64,000 bases of DNA. It comes from Streblospio benedicti. Taxonomy: Eukaryota > Annelida > Polychaeta > Spionida > Spionidae. The stretch lies in assembly GCA_019095985.1 (NCBI GenBank), contig CM032668.1, positions 17,219,256-17,283,255 of the forward strand. Direction: 5' to 3'. Below the pieces are notes generated by a model. The model did no database searches, had not been told where the DNA came from, and saw only the letters and a program-made list of their open reading frames with translations. Every line of letters starts with the position of its first letter. The stretch's first letter is position 1. The position numbers and the translations under genes were made by a program. Shown here piece by piece: positions 27,401-33,492 of this stretch.

Positions 27401-28822
27401 TACTTGATATAAATTTGATACCACAGCAGCCTACCAGTCATCACTGTATGCCAGGGTATTGATGTTGAAAAAAAAAAAATTAATCAGCTCAAAAATGAAT
27501 TTTTTATTACTTTCACGGGCCGGGGTATAGCGGTAACCAGGGTTACGGCGTGGTACATCACATGTTTGAACGTTTGGATGTTACCAATAACTTGAGCACT
27601 GCTAATAACTTCGCCACAAATTCTACACGTACTTGCATGGTCAATCATACCATGTTTTTAAAATACATACCATTGATATTATATTATACCACTGCAATTT
27701 ATGCTTGACATTTGAAGTTGCTAGTTCAAAACAGGGGCATGACCACTGTCCATGTGAAAAAAACAAATCTTCTTAATGCAAAGTATGTTGGACAATGGAA
27801 AAACTAAAACAATTAACGATGAACATCAGGGGAAAAACGTAATTATTTGTAGGCCAATGAATGATAATCTTCGCTCCACGGGGGCAATTTATGAACAAGA
27901 AATTTAGATTTCAGATATATCTAGATGCACTCAACAGGAAACAGTCACGCGCCGGTAAACCAACTAGTTACTAAATTTTGTAGGCATCGGTTTGAAAATG
28001 CATGTCGGTTTGCCAATGCCCGCATCTAGAAGTTGAGCCACAGCAGGGGCAATTTATAGATTTGAATAACCTCTGGTGTGTCTCTTAGACCAAGCCTTCA
28101 AAATAGAATGTGTCTGAACACATTCTATGTTCAGGCTGGTCCGAGATGTTCTAGACATTCTAGTCTATAAAATTGTCCTTGTGAGCTGCGATGCATGAGT
28201 ACTAATGAAATGTGTCAGTGCAAATTGATTTCATTCGTGTCAATATCAATTGCCTGTTTCATAACATAGAGCATCGATCGCACTGTTCGGCCATACACAC
28301 AATCTGTGAATTGTATGTATGACGTGAACTTGCCGTTTTAAAGGTCACTAAATTTCAAGTCATATTGTTTTTATTATGTTATACTTGTATTGACCAATAT
28401 GGTGGAAAACAATAAATCACAGCTTATGTGCATGGCAGTTTTAATGATTGGTGATCTATTTGTCAAAAAGTAAATGCAGCAGATTTGCAATGATTGCTTG
28501 AATTAAAGAATTGGTTTAGACGTTTAATTAAGCCGTTTTTGACATAACATATTTATTCTATTGCTCTAAACAATAAAATAGCACGTTGTGTTTAAGCATT
28601 GATTGCATTATGATATTTTGACAGAACGATGTGATCTACCAAAAATTACGTAATGCTTGGAAATTAACGTTCTGGTGATCGTAACATTAGTGGACTATTT
28701 ACACAAACATGTTGGCAAATAACTCTTGTGATCACTGTACCATTAATAGTCGAATCTACTGATAAATTTCCGTCTGAACTTAAAAATTCTTCAACATTTT
28801 CTCTCCACATGGGCGCTGCCAT
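4546..28822 (-). CDS. MMS19 cytosolic iron-sulfur assembly component (partial, multi-exon)
   Basis: MMS19 is a HEAT-repeat adaptor that joins the CIA targeting complex and docks Fe-S apoproteins such as XPD, DNA polymerases and primase. I located 19 minus-strand exons: 28822-28741, 27033-26985, 26643-26540, 26250-26165, 25647-25503, 24166-24041, 22685-22624, 22023-21862, 20468-20404, 19269-19227, 17710-17556, 17042-16964, 16228-16019, 15544-15447, 14713-14549, 13579-13433, 10852-10780, 9978-9907, 4693-4546. Diagnostic peptides recalled from human MMS19 are FIQVMDGETDPRNLLLAY, FVEELFEVVSCYFPIDF, RLKDHHSVIPHVLQ and CFAGLLNK. Splice phases agree across most junctions. Exceptions: a micro-exon is missing before 20468, an exon is missing between 13433 and 10852, one exon is on the other strand (19666-19770), and the frame breaks by one base near 16145. 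The C-terminal HEAT repeats should lie left of the window. Confidence 0.95.
4694..5788. other. MMS19 intron, left part; duplicated AT-rich spacer
   Basis: No gene is seen. TTTTCAAAATACATTTATTTAAAGC near 4725 recurs at 4937-4961, and the phrase around AATCTGTCC recurs near 4780 and 5218, so part of the intron is a local duplication. A copy of the GAGGTGGTCT repeat family (best copy 54809-55014) is at about 5320-5420. Confidence 0.5.
5789..5937. mobile_element. Hairpin MITE (149 bp, two ~62-bp arms)
   Basis: Left arm GCCACTAGAAACCATAATCA and right arm TGATTATGGTTTCTAGTGG are complementary. Pairing continues outward to AATTTGATGG / TCAATCAAATT and inward to TTTTGGCGAGACTTTGGTTG. Only about 22 bp of loop remain. 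It lies 310 bp upstream of the nested gene at 6247. Confidence 0.75.
6247..7734 (+). CDS. Secreted cysteine-rich protein, unrecognised, intronless, inside an MMS19 intron
   Basis: The frame is 495 codons, uninterrupted, without introns. The N-terminus is a clear signal peptide: basic start, then SVFVIVLMLGSATA with probable cleavage near residue 22. The mature part has 14 cysteines (an even number) spread along its length and at least five N-glycosylation sequons (NLS, NYS, NLS, NSS, NAT), and no other membrane segment. Aromatic and histidine-rich stretches such as FYKYHHCPNVYNWF are notable. A second methionine at codon 6 could also start translation with the signal peptide intact. AATAAA signals at 7866 and 8037 could end the transcript. 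It is antisense to the host gene MMS19. I do not recognise the family. Lack of introns fits a retrocopied or lineage-specific gene; the sound frame and secretory features argue that it is functional. Confidence 0.85.
   Translation: MSMFVRMSVFVIVLMLGSATARPATVSGAQSISEVHALMSPGEYADAYLHCYQVFQDNLSFLSSLHEVCLIRDKLNLCKQKVKAIFPRVEDLVSLGSAGDDEFEATFWCTHKPIPSIPIYALFYKYHHCPNVYNWFMVLPQDYSPRVRLSFTRAVFAYNAIRLMCDFPRLTRWQPQRNYSDPADPVYQWLSSFHCALHRYIQYNAKIVDKYFFMWDTYRDLEEQKQQYGHEHLDGLYNWDPSKCPSDPEDPIEKALKVGELNDWVKMQVNPSLGQCHASNVAVRGGSCIIMHHTRIPPYVDLHLFMQGFCEPIEELRQCWERVVQMCPKHSVNSDMDVLIKLHQLACNLSLQNSSLVWDVVYRWANVVRKVRGSQVAIQQLARLMVMIWNKPSQFTNVIPFPFASALNATLTTQPHITPQIRSLLQKLVSHLDRINILFTNRFQGLNLLHELYQINHNIAQNINHALWGPVELLLTIGGFIDYDPKNFRQWTFFY
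7735..9906. other. 3' flank of the nested gene and MMS19 intron
   Basis: AT-rich sequence with poly(A) signals AATAAA at 7866 and 8037 on the plus strand. I see no exon, long palindrome or recognisable element in the rest; the short ORFs at 9304-9861 have no protein-like features. Confidence 0.5.
9907..9978 (-). CDS. MMS19 exon (24 codons)
   Basis: Encodes WQRQLIYLFACVLCSLRRE, aligning with the human LIALLMAFVCSLPR segment. The acceptor is TTTCAG and the donor GTAAGT; both phases are 0, consistent with the neighbouring exons. Confidence 0.88.
10285..10735. repeat. Interspersed repeat (copy of 1815-2040) with ACCGGTT-rich tail
   Basis: TGATTATTTTCATGCCCAAG and TTGCGTGATTTAACATTTTT repeat the block at 1815-2040. 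The right part carries several CGGTTA/TAACCG motifs as inverted pairs (for example GGCGGTTAATCGGTTACGG and GAGCCGATTAACCGGTC), suggesting the end of a palindromic element. Confidence 0.6.
10780..10852 (-). CDS. MMS19 exon
   Basis: Encodes EEVSGQMVSLFLEGDGEFQP, aligning with human AAQSVTHIVPLFLDGNVSFLP. The acceptor is TTACAG; the donor GTCAGT is weak. The first base completes a codon that needs two bases from an upstream exon, but the exon found upstream supplies only one, so an exon between them is missing. Confidence 0.85.
10853..13432. other. MMS19 intron; at least one unlocated exon expected
   Basis: AT-rich, with no element or exon that I can support. By comparison with human MMS19 and by splice phase, roughly 30 residues should be encoded here. 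I did not find them. Confidence 0.5.
13433..13579 (-). CDS. MMS19 exon
   Basis: Encodes SLDEACLICQCLRKVVANNI and ends LWQKVVDLLVWAA, aligning with human VIAVCQSLRQMAEKC...LLALAVQA. The acceptor TTTCAG and donor GTACGG are canonical. Confidence 0.87.
14070..14441. mobile_element. C/G-run MITE with inverted ends
   Basis: The left end TTCAGTATTTATGACAGGGTGGGG is mirrored at the right as CCCCACCCTGTAATAATACTGAA. The interior repeats the phrase GTGAAAAAA...TAGCCCCC several times and contains a C13-type run near 14165. No gene is seen. It lies in the intron following the exon that ends at 14549. Confidence 0.65.
14549..14713 (-). CDS. MMS19 exon
   Basis: Encodes LLANMADFTVHREVVAPTLQ and IYISQLQTLNK, a HEAT-like helix pair matching human LQALSAVSTHPSIVKETLPLL. 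The acceptor is ATTACAG; the donor GTCTGT is non-consensus. Phases fit both neighbours. Confidence 0.86.
14935..15105 (-). repeat. ACTCGTC repeat family, copy 3 (reverse orientation)
   Basis: GAGGACGAGTAGAATG and TGTTACTCGTCCTGCTAAAA are the complement of motifs in the copies at 17731-17954 and 29986-30217. The ends are more decayed here. Confidence 0.6.
15447..15544 (-). CDS. MMS19 exon
   Basis: Encodes TGCVEAISSLAKKHPSVVNE and VILPQLSKQLST, aligning with human ALEASGTLAALYP...LVPKLAEEL. The acceptor is CTTCAG and the donor GTAAGT. It needs two bases from the preceding exon, which supports a missing base in that exon. Confidence 0.88.
16019..16228 (-). CDS. MMS19 exon with a one-base frame break
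   Basis: The first part encodes YEHRDTVYATFVSLLTDDSS. After LRK the frame shifts and continues as ATGGATVLVALPNMVKEAEL and LLAQHLVKMLLAEQN, both matching human MMS19 order. One base is missing near 16145 (in or beside an AAA run): read as it stands the exon reaches TAG, while one more base restores the homology and gives the phase the next exon needs. An assembly error or a rare allele is more likely than a dead gene. Confidence 0.85.
   Translation of the reverse strand: MAAQCMNTVIPSMQPSSLYLRMIPVRSFESGHWWSHSPSGIAKYGQRGGAATTSAAFGEDVAGGAELRS
16964..17042 (-). CDS. MMS19 exon
   Basis: Encodes VSQRSQTIEKMCSFLAVAPT, aligning with human SSQRRTILEMLLGFLKL. The acceptor is TTTCAG, the donor GTAGGC, and the phase is consistent. 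Confidence 0.87.
17237..17527. mobile_element. MITE with GGAACGATCA inverted ends
   Basis: Left GGAACGATCATAAATAATGA and right TCGTTATTTGTGATCGTTCC are complementary, with matching GATACCG / CGGTATC inside. The interior is GGGGGGTCG-type repeats with long G and C runs. The right end is 28 bp inside the intron from the MMS19 donor at 17555. Confidence 0.75.
17556..17710 (-). CDS. MMS19 exon
   Basis: Encodes PPSTKLVLTVAGAADTAYTM and ARLLPLFLKHFQENVQ, aligning with human WPSAKLLQAAAGASARA...VLPLLLEQFHKHSQ. It is GC-rich with clean coding bias. The acceptor is TTTCAG; the donor is GTGGCC. Confidence 0.9.
17731..17954 (+). mobile_element. ACTCGTC repeat family, copy 1 (fold-back)
   Basis: Ends are inverted: GGATTAGGTGGAAAAGTGC at the left and GGTGAATCCTGACCC at the right. 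CTACTCGTCAGCAGGAC and TACGAGCAGACGAGTG are also paired. It is a close relative of 29986-30217. Confidence 0.7.
18087..18319. mobile_element. Palindromic MITE (~233 bp)
   Basis: The arms pair almost throughout: TTTTTGGTTCATCTTTCTTT with AGGAAAGATGAACCAAAAA, TTTCGCCAAACAAC with GTTGTTTGGCGAAA, and CTCTTCCCGCGCAAT with ATTGCGTGGGAAGAG. No coding frame is present. Confidence 0.75.
18421..18490 (+). repeat. (CAG)n microsatellite, about 23 uninterrupted units
   Basis: Seventy bases of pure GCA/CAG repeat, read as CTG on the MMS19 strand, in a non-coding intron. It is followed at once by TTTCGCCAAA, a motif found inside the palindromic element 18087-18319, so the repeat may have grown in a neighbouring decayed copy. 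Confidence 0.9.
18491..19226. other. MMS19 intron without recognisable content
   Basis: AT-rich spacer. I see no exon, palindrome or element. Confidence 0.5.
19227..19269 (-). CDS. MMS19 exon (small, 43 nt)
   Basis: Encodes AQSVLEEFIAAIFK, matching human AEDLLDSFLSNILQ. The acceptor is TTTCAG, the donor GTAAGC, and the phases 0 and 1 fit the next exon. Confidence 0.83.
19666..19770 (+). CDS. Candidate MMS19 exon lying in inverted orientation
   Basis: An open 35-codon stretch follows a strong plus-strand acceptor (CTCTTTTCACAG). It encodes VVQIVCSAVPRQYNVHAISS then LKTVAGRDSSDLN. This fits the human segment VFQTASERVEAEGLAALHSL TACLSR, which is exactly the piece missing between minus-strand exons 20468-20404 and 19269-19227. 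Both ends are phase 0, as those exons require. The donor GTTCTC is weak. The position and phase fit but the strand does not, so a local inversion, real or from assembly, is the simplest reading. The homology is modest, hence the moderate confidence. Confidence 0.45.
20404..20468 (-). CDS. MMS19 exon
   Basis: Encodes AYHAVLKESGAQLWSSVKAR, aligning with human AVYGQKELKDFLPSLWASIR. The acceptor CCTCCAG is good; the donor GTTCAT is weak and the end is uncertain. It needs one base from upstream, but the exon before it ends in phase 0, implying an unlocated micro-exon of roughly 13-19 nt. Confidence 0.75.
20492..20775. mobile_element. Palindromic MITE (~284 bp)
   Basis: The centre is AAGTTTTAACTT near 20676, flanked by GGCATGTACTGCCTTTATC and GATAAAGGCAGTACATGCC. 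The outer ends TAGAAAAATAATAAATAATG and CATTATTTATTATTTTTCTA also pair. Its left end is about 23 bp from the acceptor of the exon that starts at 20468. Confidence 0.78.
20776..21861. other. MMS19 intron; unlocated micro-exon expected
   Basis: AT-rich, with a C-run at 21547. I could not identify the short exon that phase bookkeeping demands. Confidence 0.4.
21862..22023 (-). CDS. MMS19 exon (54 codons)
   Basis: Encodes SPNDPNHIKKSDLVCGLRAA, then FCLPALVEKISSTVTSAKVD, aligning with human PPNDPHGIQREDLILSLRAV...LLPLLIEKVDSEVLSAKLD. It is one of the best-conserved exons. The acceptor is TTCTAG and the donor GTACGA; phase is 0 at both ends. Confidence 0.95.
22624..22685 (-). CDS. MMS19 exon
   Basis: Encodes VFVEELFEVVSCYFPIDFNP, nearly identical to human FVEELFEVTSCYFPIDFTP. 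The acceptor is TTGTAG; the donor is GTAAGT. Confidence 0.95.
22990..23266. mobile_element. Near-perfect palindrome (~275 bp)
   Basis: Arms of about 130 bp: TTTTGTTTTGGAATGTTCTT pairs with AAGAACATTCCAAAACAAAA, and AGGTTCCTTGTCAAAAACTA with TAGTTTTTGACAAGGAACCT. The centre lies near 23127 in a TAGAAATACTTCTATTTTAG spacer. The high arm identity suggests recent insertion. Confidence 0.82.
23267..24040. other. MMS19 intron without recognisable content
   Basis: No exon or element can be supported here. The short minus-strand ORF at 23754-23945 has no protein-like features. Confidence 0.45.
24041..24166 (-). CDS. MMS19 exon
   Basis: Encodes VQSLGSDFVYSFIQVMDGET then DPRNLLLAYRCVTDIAANCQ, aligning with human LKSLGADFTFGFIQVMDGEK DPRNLLVAFRIVHDL. 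The acceptor is TTGCAG; the donor is GTATGC. Confidence 0.96.
24428..24811 (-). mobile_element. Retroelement C-terminal tail fragment (Penelope-like or similar)
   Basis: A 127-codon frame begins with REAIAIRKTYKTMNRHEGAY and TLSHAYDTLL, the pattern seen at the end of GIY-YIG-bearing retroelement proteins (REAI.IRK...MNRDEG.Y.LSH.WD). The later part runs into the inverted repeat 24571-24930 and is probably not native. It is a short relic with no reverse transcriptase nearby. Confidence 0.5.
24571..24930. mobile_element. Inverted-repeat element around the retroelement tail
   Basis: Left arm ATGACAACATTGATCTTTTG, followed by AACCCATAATT and GCAAATATTTT, is mirrored at 24868-24928 (AAAATATTTGCTAAGG ... 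GATCAATGTTGTCAT). The unrelated tail fragment lies between the arms, so either it inserted into a MITE or the arms are duplicated flanks. Confidence 0.6.
25132..25491. mobile_element. Palindromic MITE, family 1, copy 2 (most complete)
   Basis: The ends AGACTTTCTGGAG and CTCCAGAAAGTCT are perfect complements. Inner arms carry GAATTTGGTTTATGGACCAT and ATGGTCCATAAACCAAATTC. It is 360 bp with no gene, and ends 10 bp from the donor GT (25502-25501) of the adjacent MMS19 exon. Confidence 0.85.
25503..25647 (-). CDS. MMS19 exon (48 codons)
   Basis: Encodes MIKRMLLDVNRDIHVQSLSQ and AHRRHLYNMVLYLLEHRLK, aligning with human VLKAIFQEVHVQSLPQVDRHTVYNI. The acceptor is TTGCAG; the donor is GTTAGT. Confidence 0.94.
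26165..26250 (-). CDS. MMS19 exon
   Basis: Encodes VLCNFMVDRLKDHHSVIPHV and LQAMCAL, aligning with human LILFYENRLKDHHLVIPSVL. The acceptor is TTTCAG; the donor is GTAAGC. Confidence 0.95.
26540..26643 (-). CDS. MMS19 exon
   Basis: Encodes EAEKRCRGTQLLAAILSQIS and TNVISEKE, aligning with human TRARGIQLLSQVLLHC...EKEV. The acceptor is TTACAG; the donor is GTAGAT. Confidence 0.93.
26985..27033 (-). CDS. MMS19 exon 2
   Basis: Encodes LQNGSTTLLTIVEHL, aligning with human VKSGNYTVLQVVEALG. The acceptor TTTCAG and donor GTAAGA are canonical. The first two bases complete an Asp codon begun by exon 1. Confidence 0.92.
27147..27564. mobile_element. Inverted-repeat element in MMS19 intron 1
   Basis: Left ACGCACCACGCCGTAACCC and right GGTTACGGCGTGGTACATCA are complementary over about 25 bp. 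Inner CCCCGG-rich phrases (GGTCCGTATGATGCCCCGG) have partners near 27519. No gene is seen. Confidence 0.68.
27565..28740. other. MMS19 intron 1
   Basis: AT-rich. At 28262-28340 it contains a piece of the GGCCATACACA...GTGAATT...GACGTGAACTT repeat found as a full hairpin at 42603-42745. Nothing else is recognised. Confidence 0.45.
28741..28822 (-). CDS. MMS19 exon 1 with start codon
   Basis: Encodes MAAPMWRENVEEFLSSDGNL then SVDSTIN, corresponding to the human start MAAAAALEA and VAADVKSG. The donor is GTACAG with phase 1. The ATG lies in TTCAAAATGGCAGC, close to a YY1-type AANATGGCGGC start-site motif. Confidence 0.9.
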
Positions 28823-29107
28823 TTTGAAGTACCGAGGTTGTAAAATTATTTAAAAATAAATATTGCAGTAGAAAACTTTATGTCGTGTAAAATATTTATT
28901 ATTTTCTCTGTTGAATTCTTATATTGTCTTGAAAATTTATATTTTATCGTCATTTAGCTGAAGTTTGTTTTTAATTTTACGCCAATCAGTATGATTTGCG
29001 GTATTTGATGCTGACATTGACATCACTTCCTCTTTTAGGAAAATATTTTGTTTTTGCCAGTAAAAATATTGGCATAATTTACAGTTTATATTGAATATCC
29101 CTCCATA
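28823..29107. promoter_or_regulatory. Probable bidirectional MMS19/UBTD promoter
   Basis: Only 285 bp separate two divergent start codons. The AT-rich interval holds no exon and no TATA box in a convincing place. The AAAATGGCAGC context at the MMS19 start resembles a YY1 site, which is common at shared housekeeping promoters. Around the UBTD start, CCCTCCATAATGGGAGGG forms a short hairpin that includes the ATG. Confidence 0.7.
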
Positions 29108-29180
29108 ATGGGAGGGTGTATAGGCGCGCCAAGGGATGGTTCATCACCAAATGGAGAATCTTCAGATGGAACTGGTGGAA
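29108..29180 (+). CDS. UBTD exon 1
   Basis: Encodes [20 protein letters not shown] then GTGG, matching human MGGCVGAQHDSSG...GTG. The donor is GTATGC, leaving one base that completes Ile with exon 2. Confidence 0.93.
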
Positions 29181-31369
29181 GTATGCCTTTTTTCTATATC
29201 TAATTTATGGTTTCTTCCCTTCACTAGGCTTTATAATATTCACGCTTCGACATAACTTCAACCTGCAGTCTTGCTATTTCATTCTTCGATCTTTTCTGAA
29301 CCTGTAAAATTTTATCCGAAGAAGATATCCTATGCTTACTGAATTCTGGTGTATCATTATTTAGTGCATTATCTAAATCATCAATGTATTGTTTCGCTCA
29401 TCAGCTCTTAATATAAGACCAGTGTTGGAGTTTGTTTTAAAATACCTCAGTTTACATCTTCAATAAACCTTGCACTGCAGTCGAAAATCACTATCTCTCG
29501 TCATGCGCATTGCTTGATTCTTTTTTAGACCAAACTTAAATTACATTTATTCCACTGATTCCATATATTTCTTATATGTTAGCTGTGTCTGGCTGATGCG
29601 TAGGCCTCATCACATAGATGTGTCCAAGTTATTGGCAGTCCTCAAATTACTGTCACCAGCAAAAACTTATTACATTCACAACACAAATATATTTATTTAC
29701 CAACCCTCGAAGATAGGTTTTGTCCAGTATGTCTCAAAATGTAAAACGTATGTGTTACACTTGAGATAGGCGTACATTTGGATGGTACGAAAAAGGCATG
29801 ACGTCTGTATGACCGTATCGGTTGTTGTATAATATTAAATGTATGTTATTTCAAAGAATGATGTATGCCACAAACGCATAAGGCTATGTTATATGCTAAA
29901 CACTATGCATTTTTAATGTGTGTGGTGTTCCAAGTTTACCAATGTCAGGTTACATGTCCAAACTACAATGTTGGATTTGCATAATAGGGTCAGGATTAGG
30001 TGAGAAATTGCCACTCGTCAGCAGGACGAGTAACCCTCAAATATCTACTGGTCCTGCAAAAAATGTACTTGTCATCCTTGCCCAAATTCTATGCCTGTAT
30101 GCCAAATTGACCAGAATTGCTCCTCATCAAAAGGACGAGTTGCTAAAACTTTTTACTCGTCCTCCACAAGTTTTCACTAGTCAATACGAGCAGACGAGTG
30201 GCGAATCCTGACCCTGCATAATTTTTCACTTTTACATTAAAGATACTTATGTGTGTGGATTATTGATGGCTATGCACCACACACAAACCACACGTCAATC
30301 TAGTTAACATTATACCGAAGATTTGAACAATATATCAGACTAAATAATAATGATGCCTATTTACTCCTAATTCTAAATGTGATGCCTATTTACTCCTAAT
30401 TCTAAATGTGTCGCTTAGATTTATCATCAAATTATATAACTATATAACCTGATTGCTATGTGCATATTTTTCTTTAGTTACTCTTGGAAGAAACCAGCCT
30501 CTCAAGCCAGATAAACCCAAGTGGAAAAGTGATGTTGCTTTGACTGAGGGCCAACTTAGAAGTAAACGTGATGAATTTTGGGACACTGCACCCGCATTTG
30601 AAGGACGGAAAGAAATTTGGGATGCATTAAAGGCAGCTGCGTATGCTCTTGAGACTGGAGACCATTTACTAGCTCAGGCAATAGTAGATGGTGCTAGCAT
30701 TTCATTACCAAATGGTGAAGAACAATAATTTGAAATACAATTTTTTGTGCATACATATATTGAGGTAAAATCAATTTAAAAATATCCAGTCAGTTTGTGC
30801 ATACGTTCAAAGTTATTTCTTATTTTTAGGAACATTGTTGGACTGTTATGATGAGCTGGGAAACCGCTACCAGCTTCCTATTTACGTTCTAAGTCAACCG
30901 ACAAATCTCATAGAAGACTTCAGTGAGGACGGCACAGACGGAGAACCTCCACCTCCACACCATCCGGGGGTAGAAATTCCGCTCAAATTCCGGCTATCCA
31001 ATCTCAACAAAGATATAAAGGTAGAAATCCATTTCACTTATAAAGTAATTTACGTTTTTTTTTTCTTTATACAAAATGGAGCAAGATATAATTGAACAAA
31101 ATAGATGAATTTATGTATTAGATACTGATCAACATTACTTTATTTTACAGTTGGTTGTCCGTACAACAGACACAGCACTAACAATAAAGAAACGCATCCA
31201 CGCACAAGAAAACATTGACTCCACTCGGCAACGCTGGTTCTTTGGCGGTCGCTTGATAAGTGATAAGATGAGGATAGAAGATGCAAAAATTCCAAAAGGA
31301 TGTTTGGTCCAAGTGATAGTGTCTGAGCCTCCTCCTCCCGCCGAGCCAACCACAGAGGTCCCCAGCTGA
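29108..31369 (+). CDS. Ubiquitin domain-containing protein UBTD1/2
   Basis: Four exons: 29108-29180, 30478-30714, 30830-31020, 31151-31369. They give 239 codons, against about 227-234 in human UBTD1/UBTD2. The start MGGC is a likely N-myristoylation signal. Exon 2 carries the hallmark [20 protein letters not shown] and [13 protein letters not shown]; exon 3 has [19 protein letters not shown]; exon 4 is the ubiquitin-like fold with [20 protein letters not shown] and [15 protein letters not shown], ending in [11 protein letters not shown]. All junctions are GT/AG and in phase. The family binds E2 enzymes of the UBE2D group and tunes ubiquitin transfer. It is head-to-head with MMS19, as in human UBTD1, so I use that symbol; UBTD2 is the other human co-orthologue. 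Confidence 0.97.
29986..30217 (+). mobile_element. ACTCGTC repeat family, copy 2 (best preserved), in UBTD intron 1
   Basis: Ends GGTCAGGATTAGGTGAG and GTGGCGAATCCTGACC are inverted. Inside are CCACTCGTCAGCAGGACGAG and TACGAGCAGACGAGTGG. Same family as 17731-17954 and 14935-15105. Confidence 0.75.
30478..30714 (+). CDS. UBTD exon 2
   Basis: Encodes [20 protein letters not shown], the [20 protein letters not shown] core and [15 protein letters not shown]. The acceptor is TCTTTAG; the donor GTGAAG comes before the stop that read-through would meet. Confidence 0.97.
30830..31020 (+). CDS. UBTD exon 3
   Basis: Encodes [20 protein letters not shown], then an acidic and proline-rich linker ([14 protein letters not shown]) and [11 protein letters not shown]. 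The acceptor is TTTTTAG; the donor is GTAGAA. Confidence 0.97.
31151..31369 (+). CDS. UBTD exon 4 with stop
   Basis: Encodes the ubiquitin-like domain: [35 protein letters not shown] and [15 protein letters not shown], ending TTEVPS and TGA at 31367. The acceptor is TTTACAG. Confidence 0.97.
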   Translation: MVVRTTDTALTIKKRIHAQENIDSTRQRWFFGGRLISDKMRIEDAKIPKGCLVQVIVSEPPPPAEPTTEVPS

Positions 31370-33492
31370 GAGGATGGCGTCAAAAGTAGTGGAGTAATGA
31401 GACTTAAGTGACAGATAATACGATGTCCTAGCTACACATGATAATTACTCCTCAACTGCGTTGTTGACGTGTCAGCGCGAAGTGACCTAGAAAGATATTC
31501 TGGTGTATTGTGGTGTGTAAACGAAGCCGTAGTGTTTGATTAATGACCAGTGGATACTTTAGATTGAAAACTTTTGCATAACTGTATTTTATTCTCGCAC
31601 AGAGTCATGGAGACACACACTCCGTGAATAATTTGACAAATGCTAGTAGCAACTTATTACCACATGGCTGTTCCAAAGGTCTCAAGCGAATTACTGCATT
31701 GAGCGCAGTGTTTCTGTCTCTAGCATTTTAACCGTTAACACATTTCACTTCTTGGTGAATGCGAGTCGCAGAATAATGTTTCCAAATGGACCAAACTTTG
31801 TAGAATTGTGGTGATTCTAAATCCTGATATTCTTCTTCACAATCATGGCGCATTGTGTCTTAGAGGTAGCGCTTGTTGGCTAAAAGCTTACAAATCATTG
31901 TAACTGCAATGTTTTCACATATAGAATTCTTCTCACAGTATAGACTTTATGATTGTAATACACTTGGAAAAATCATACACGGTGCAATACTATGGCTGTT
32001 ATTGCCGCAGCTAAAGAACAAAAAAAAAATCCAAAATATTAGTCACAAAATATTTGCATTTATAGAATTTTCATATTTGTGTGTTTCTTCTACATTCAAT
32101 ACTTAATGTCAATGTAACTAAACTTGTCTGGGTTTTTGTCTCGAGGAAAGAAAGTGTGATATATTTCTTATATGAAGTCAAAGCATAATATGAATTTAAG
32201 TGGCTTTTATTTTCAGTAGTATGGATGAAGATAGAGGACAACAATGACTAATTCTGTTTATTGCTTTTTAAGGTAGTGCGTGATTTTCAAGTATCCTGCA
32301 GAATGTGAACTTTCACTTTTATTGTTAGTGTGACAGTGCGACTGATGATTTTTGTTGCCAACTTCAGGTTGGAAATTTACATTTTATTTTTTTTATTTTA
32401 TTTGTTATGATTGTGCAAAGTTCGTGAACTCGAGCAAATAACTTGTAATTGTTTAATGACTTTTGTTATTGGGGTTTATAATTGTGATTTTCAATCGAGT
32501 GCATTTTATAATTTGAAACAAAAAAATCATGTAAAAATGTCACTATTGCCGGATGTTAATTTTCAGATTGAAATATGCCTGTTAATTTACATATGTACGT
32601 GGTTTCCTAACTATGTCTGTTTTAAGATTTTCCTTGTGTACAAGAGATAAATATACATTTGTTTTACAATGATTTCTGTGTGCATGAATTGTGAATTCAA
32701 GTATGTTTTTCATTGTACTTGTAGAATTCTGGAGTCATTATATCAATTTATCTTATTGTCATGATATAAATTTATATTGCACTTGTGTGAAAGATGTAGT
32801 CAGAATGAATATTTAAAAAAATGTACTTAACTGACTTGCATATTAATGTGCTTTTCGTAAAGTGTGAGAAGTAATATAAAATACACAAACACCGTCATGT
32901 GGTTTTTATGTATTTTTTATACTTTTGATTGGATACATAAATTATATGGTTTCAACTTATCAAATATTTGCCCTTGATCGGAAACATTTATTATAACATT
33001 ATAGCGATTTCATATTTCACACAATTTGGGCAACACAAAATTATTGATGTGAATCACAACCTCAACAAAATCAGATACATCAAAATAATCTCAAATCTTT
33101 CCACAACTTTGAGCTCAAAACAATCTAAAATTATGTGTATAAATAAAATAACCAATTACCTAAATGCTTTTTGTTTTTGAAATAATTTCCATATAATGGC
33201 TTTTAATTGCTTAGAATACTTATGAACTGCATACACACAATACGCATTTAAATAGAGAAAAACGCACCTGGTTGATACTAGTGCATAATATAAATATTTT
33301 AGGGACAACCGAGTTACAAAAAACAAAAACAAAAATGTACTGGAAAAAAACCTTAACTAAGGCTGAGGAGTGTTTGTAGTAAATATTTCATACATTGGAT
33401 ATCCACTTTCTCCGAATACTAAAGAAGTTCAAAACAACTCAGACATACTGGGAGATTTTGTTATAGATACTATTGCCCTAATAGATTTGATC
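31370..33492. other. Convergent UBTD and TOPORS 3' regions
   Basis: AT-rich, with no other gene. Candidate poly(A) signals occur on both strands, including a minus-strand AATAAA near 32991 for TOPORS and plus-strand AATAAA motifs near 33140. The two 3' untranslated regions may therefore overlap. Confidence 0.5.
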
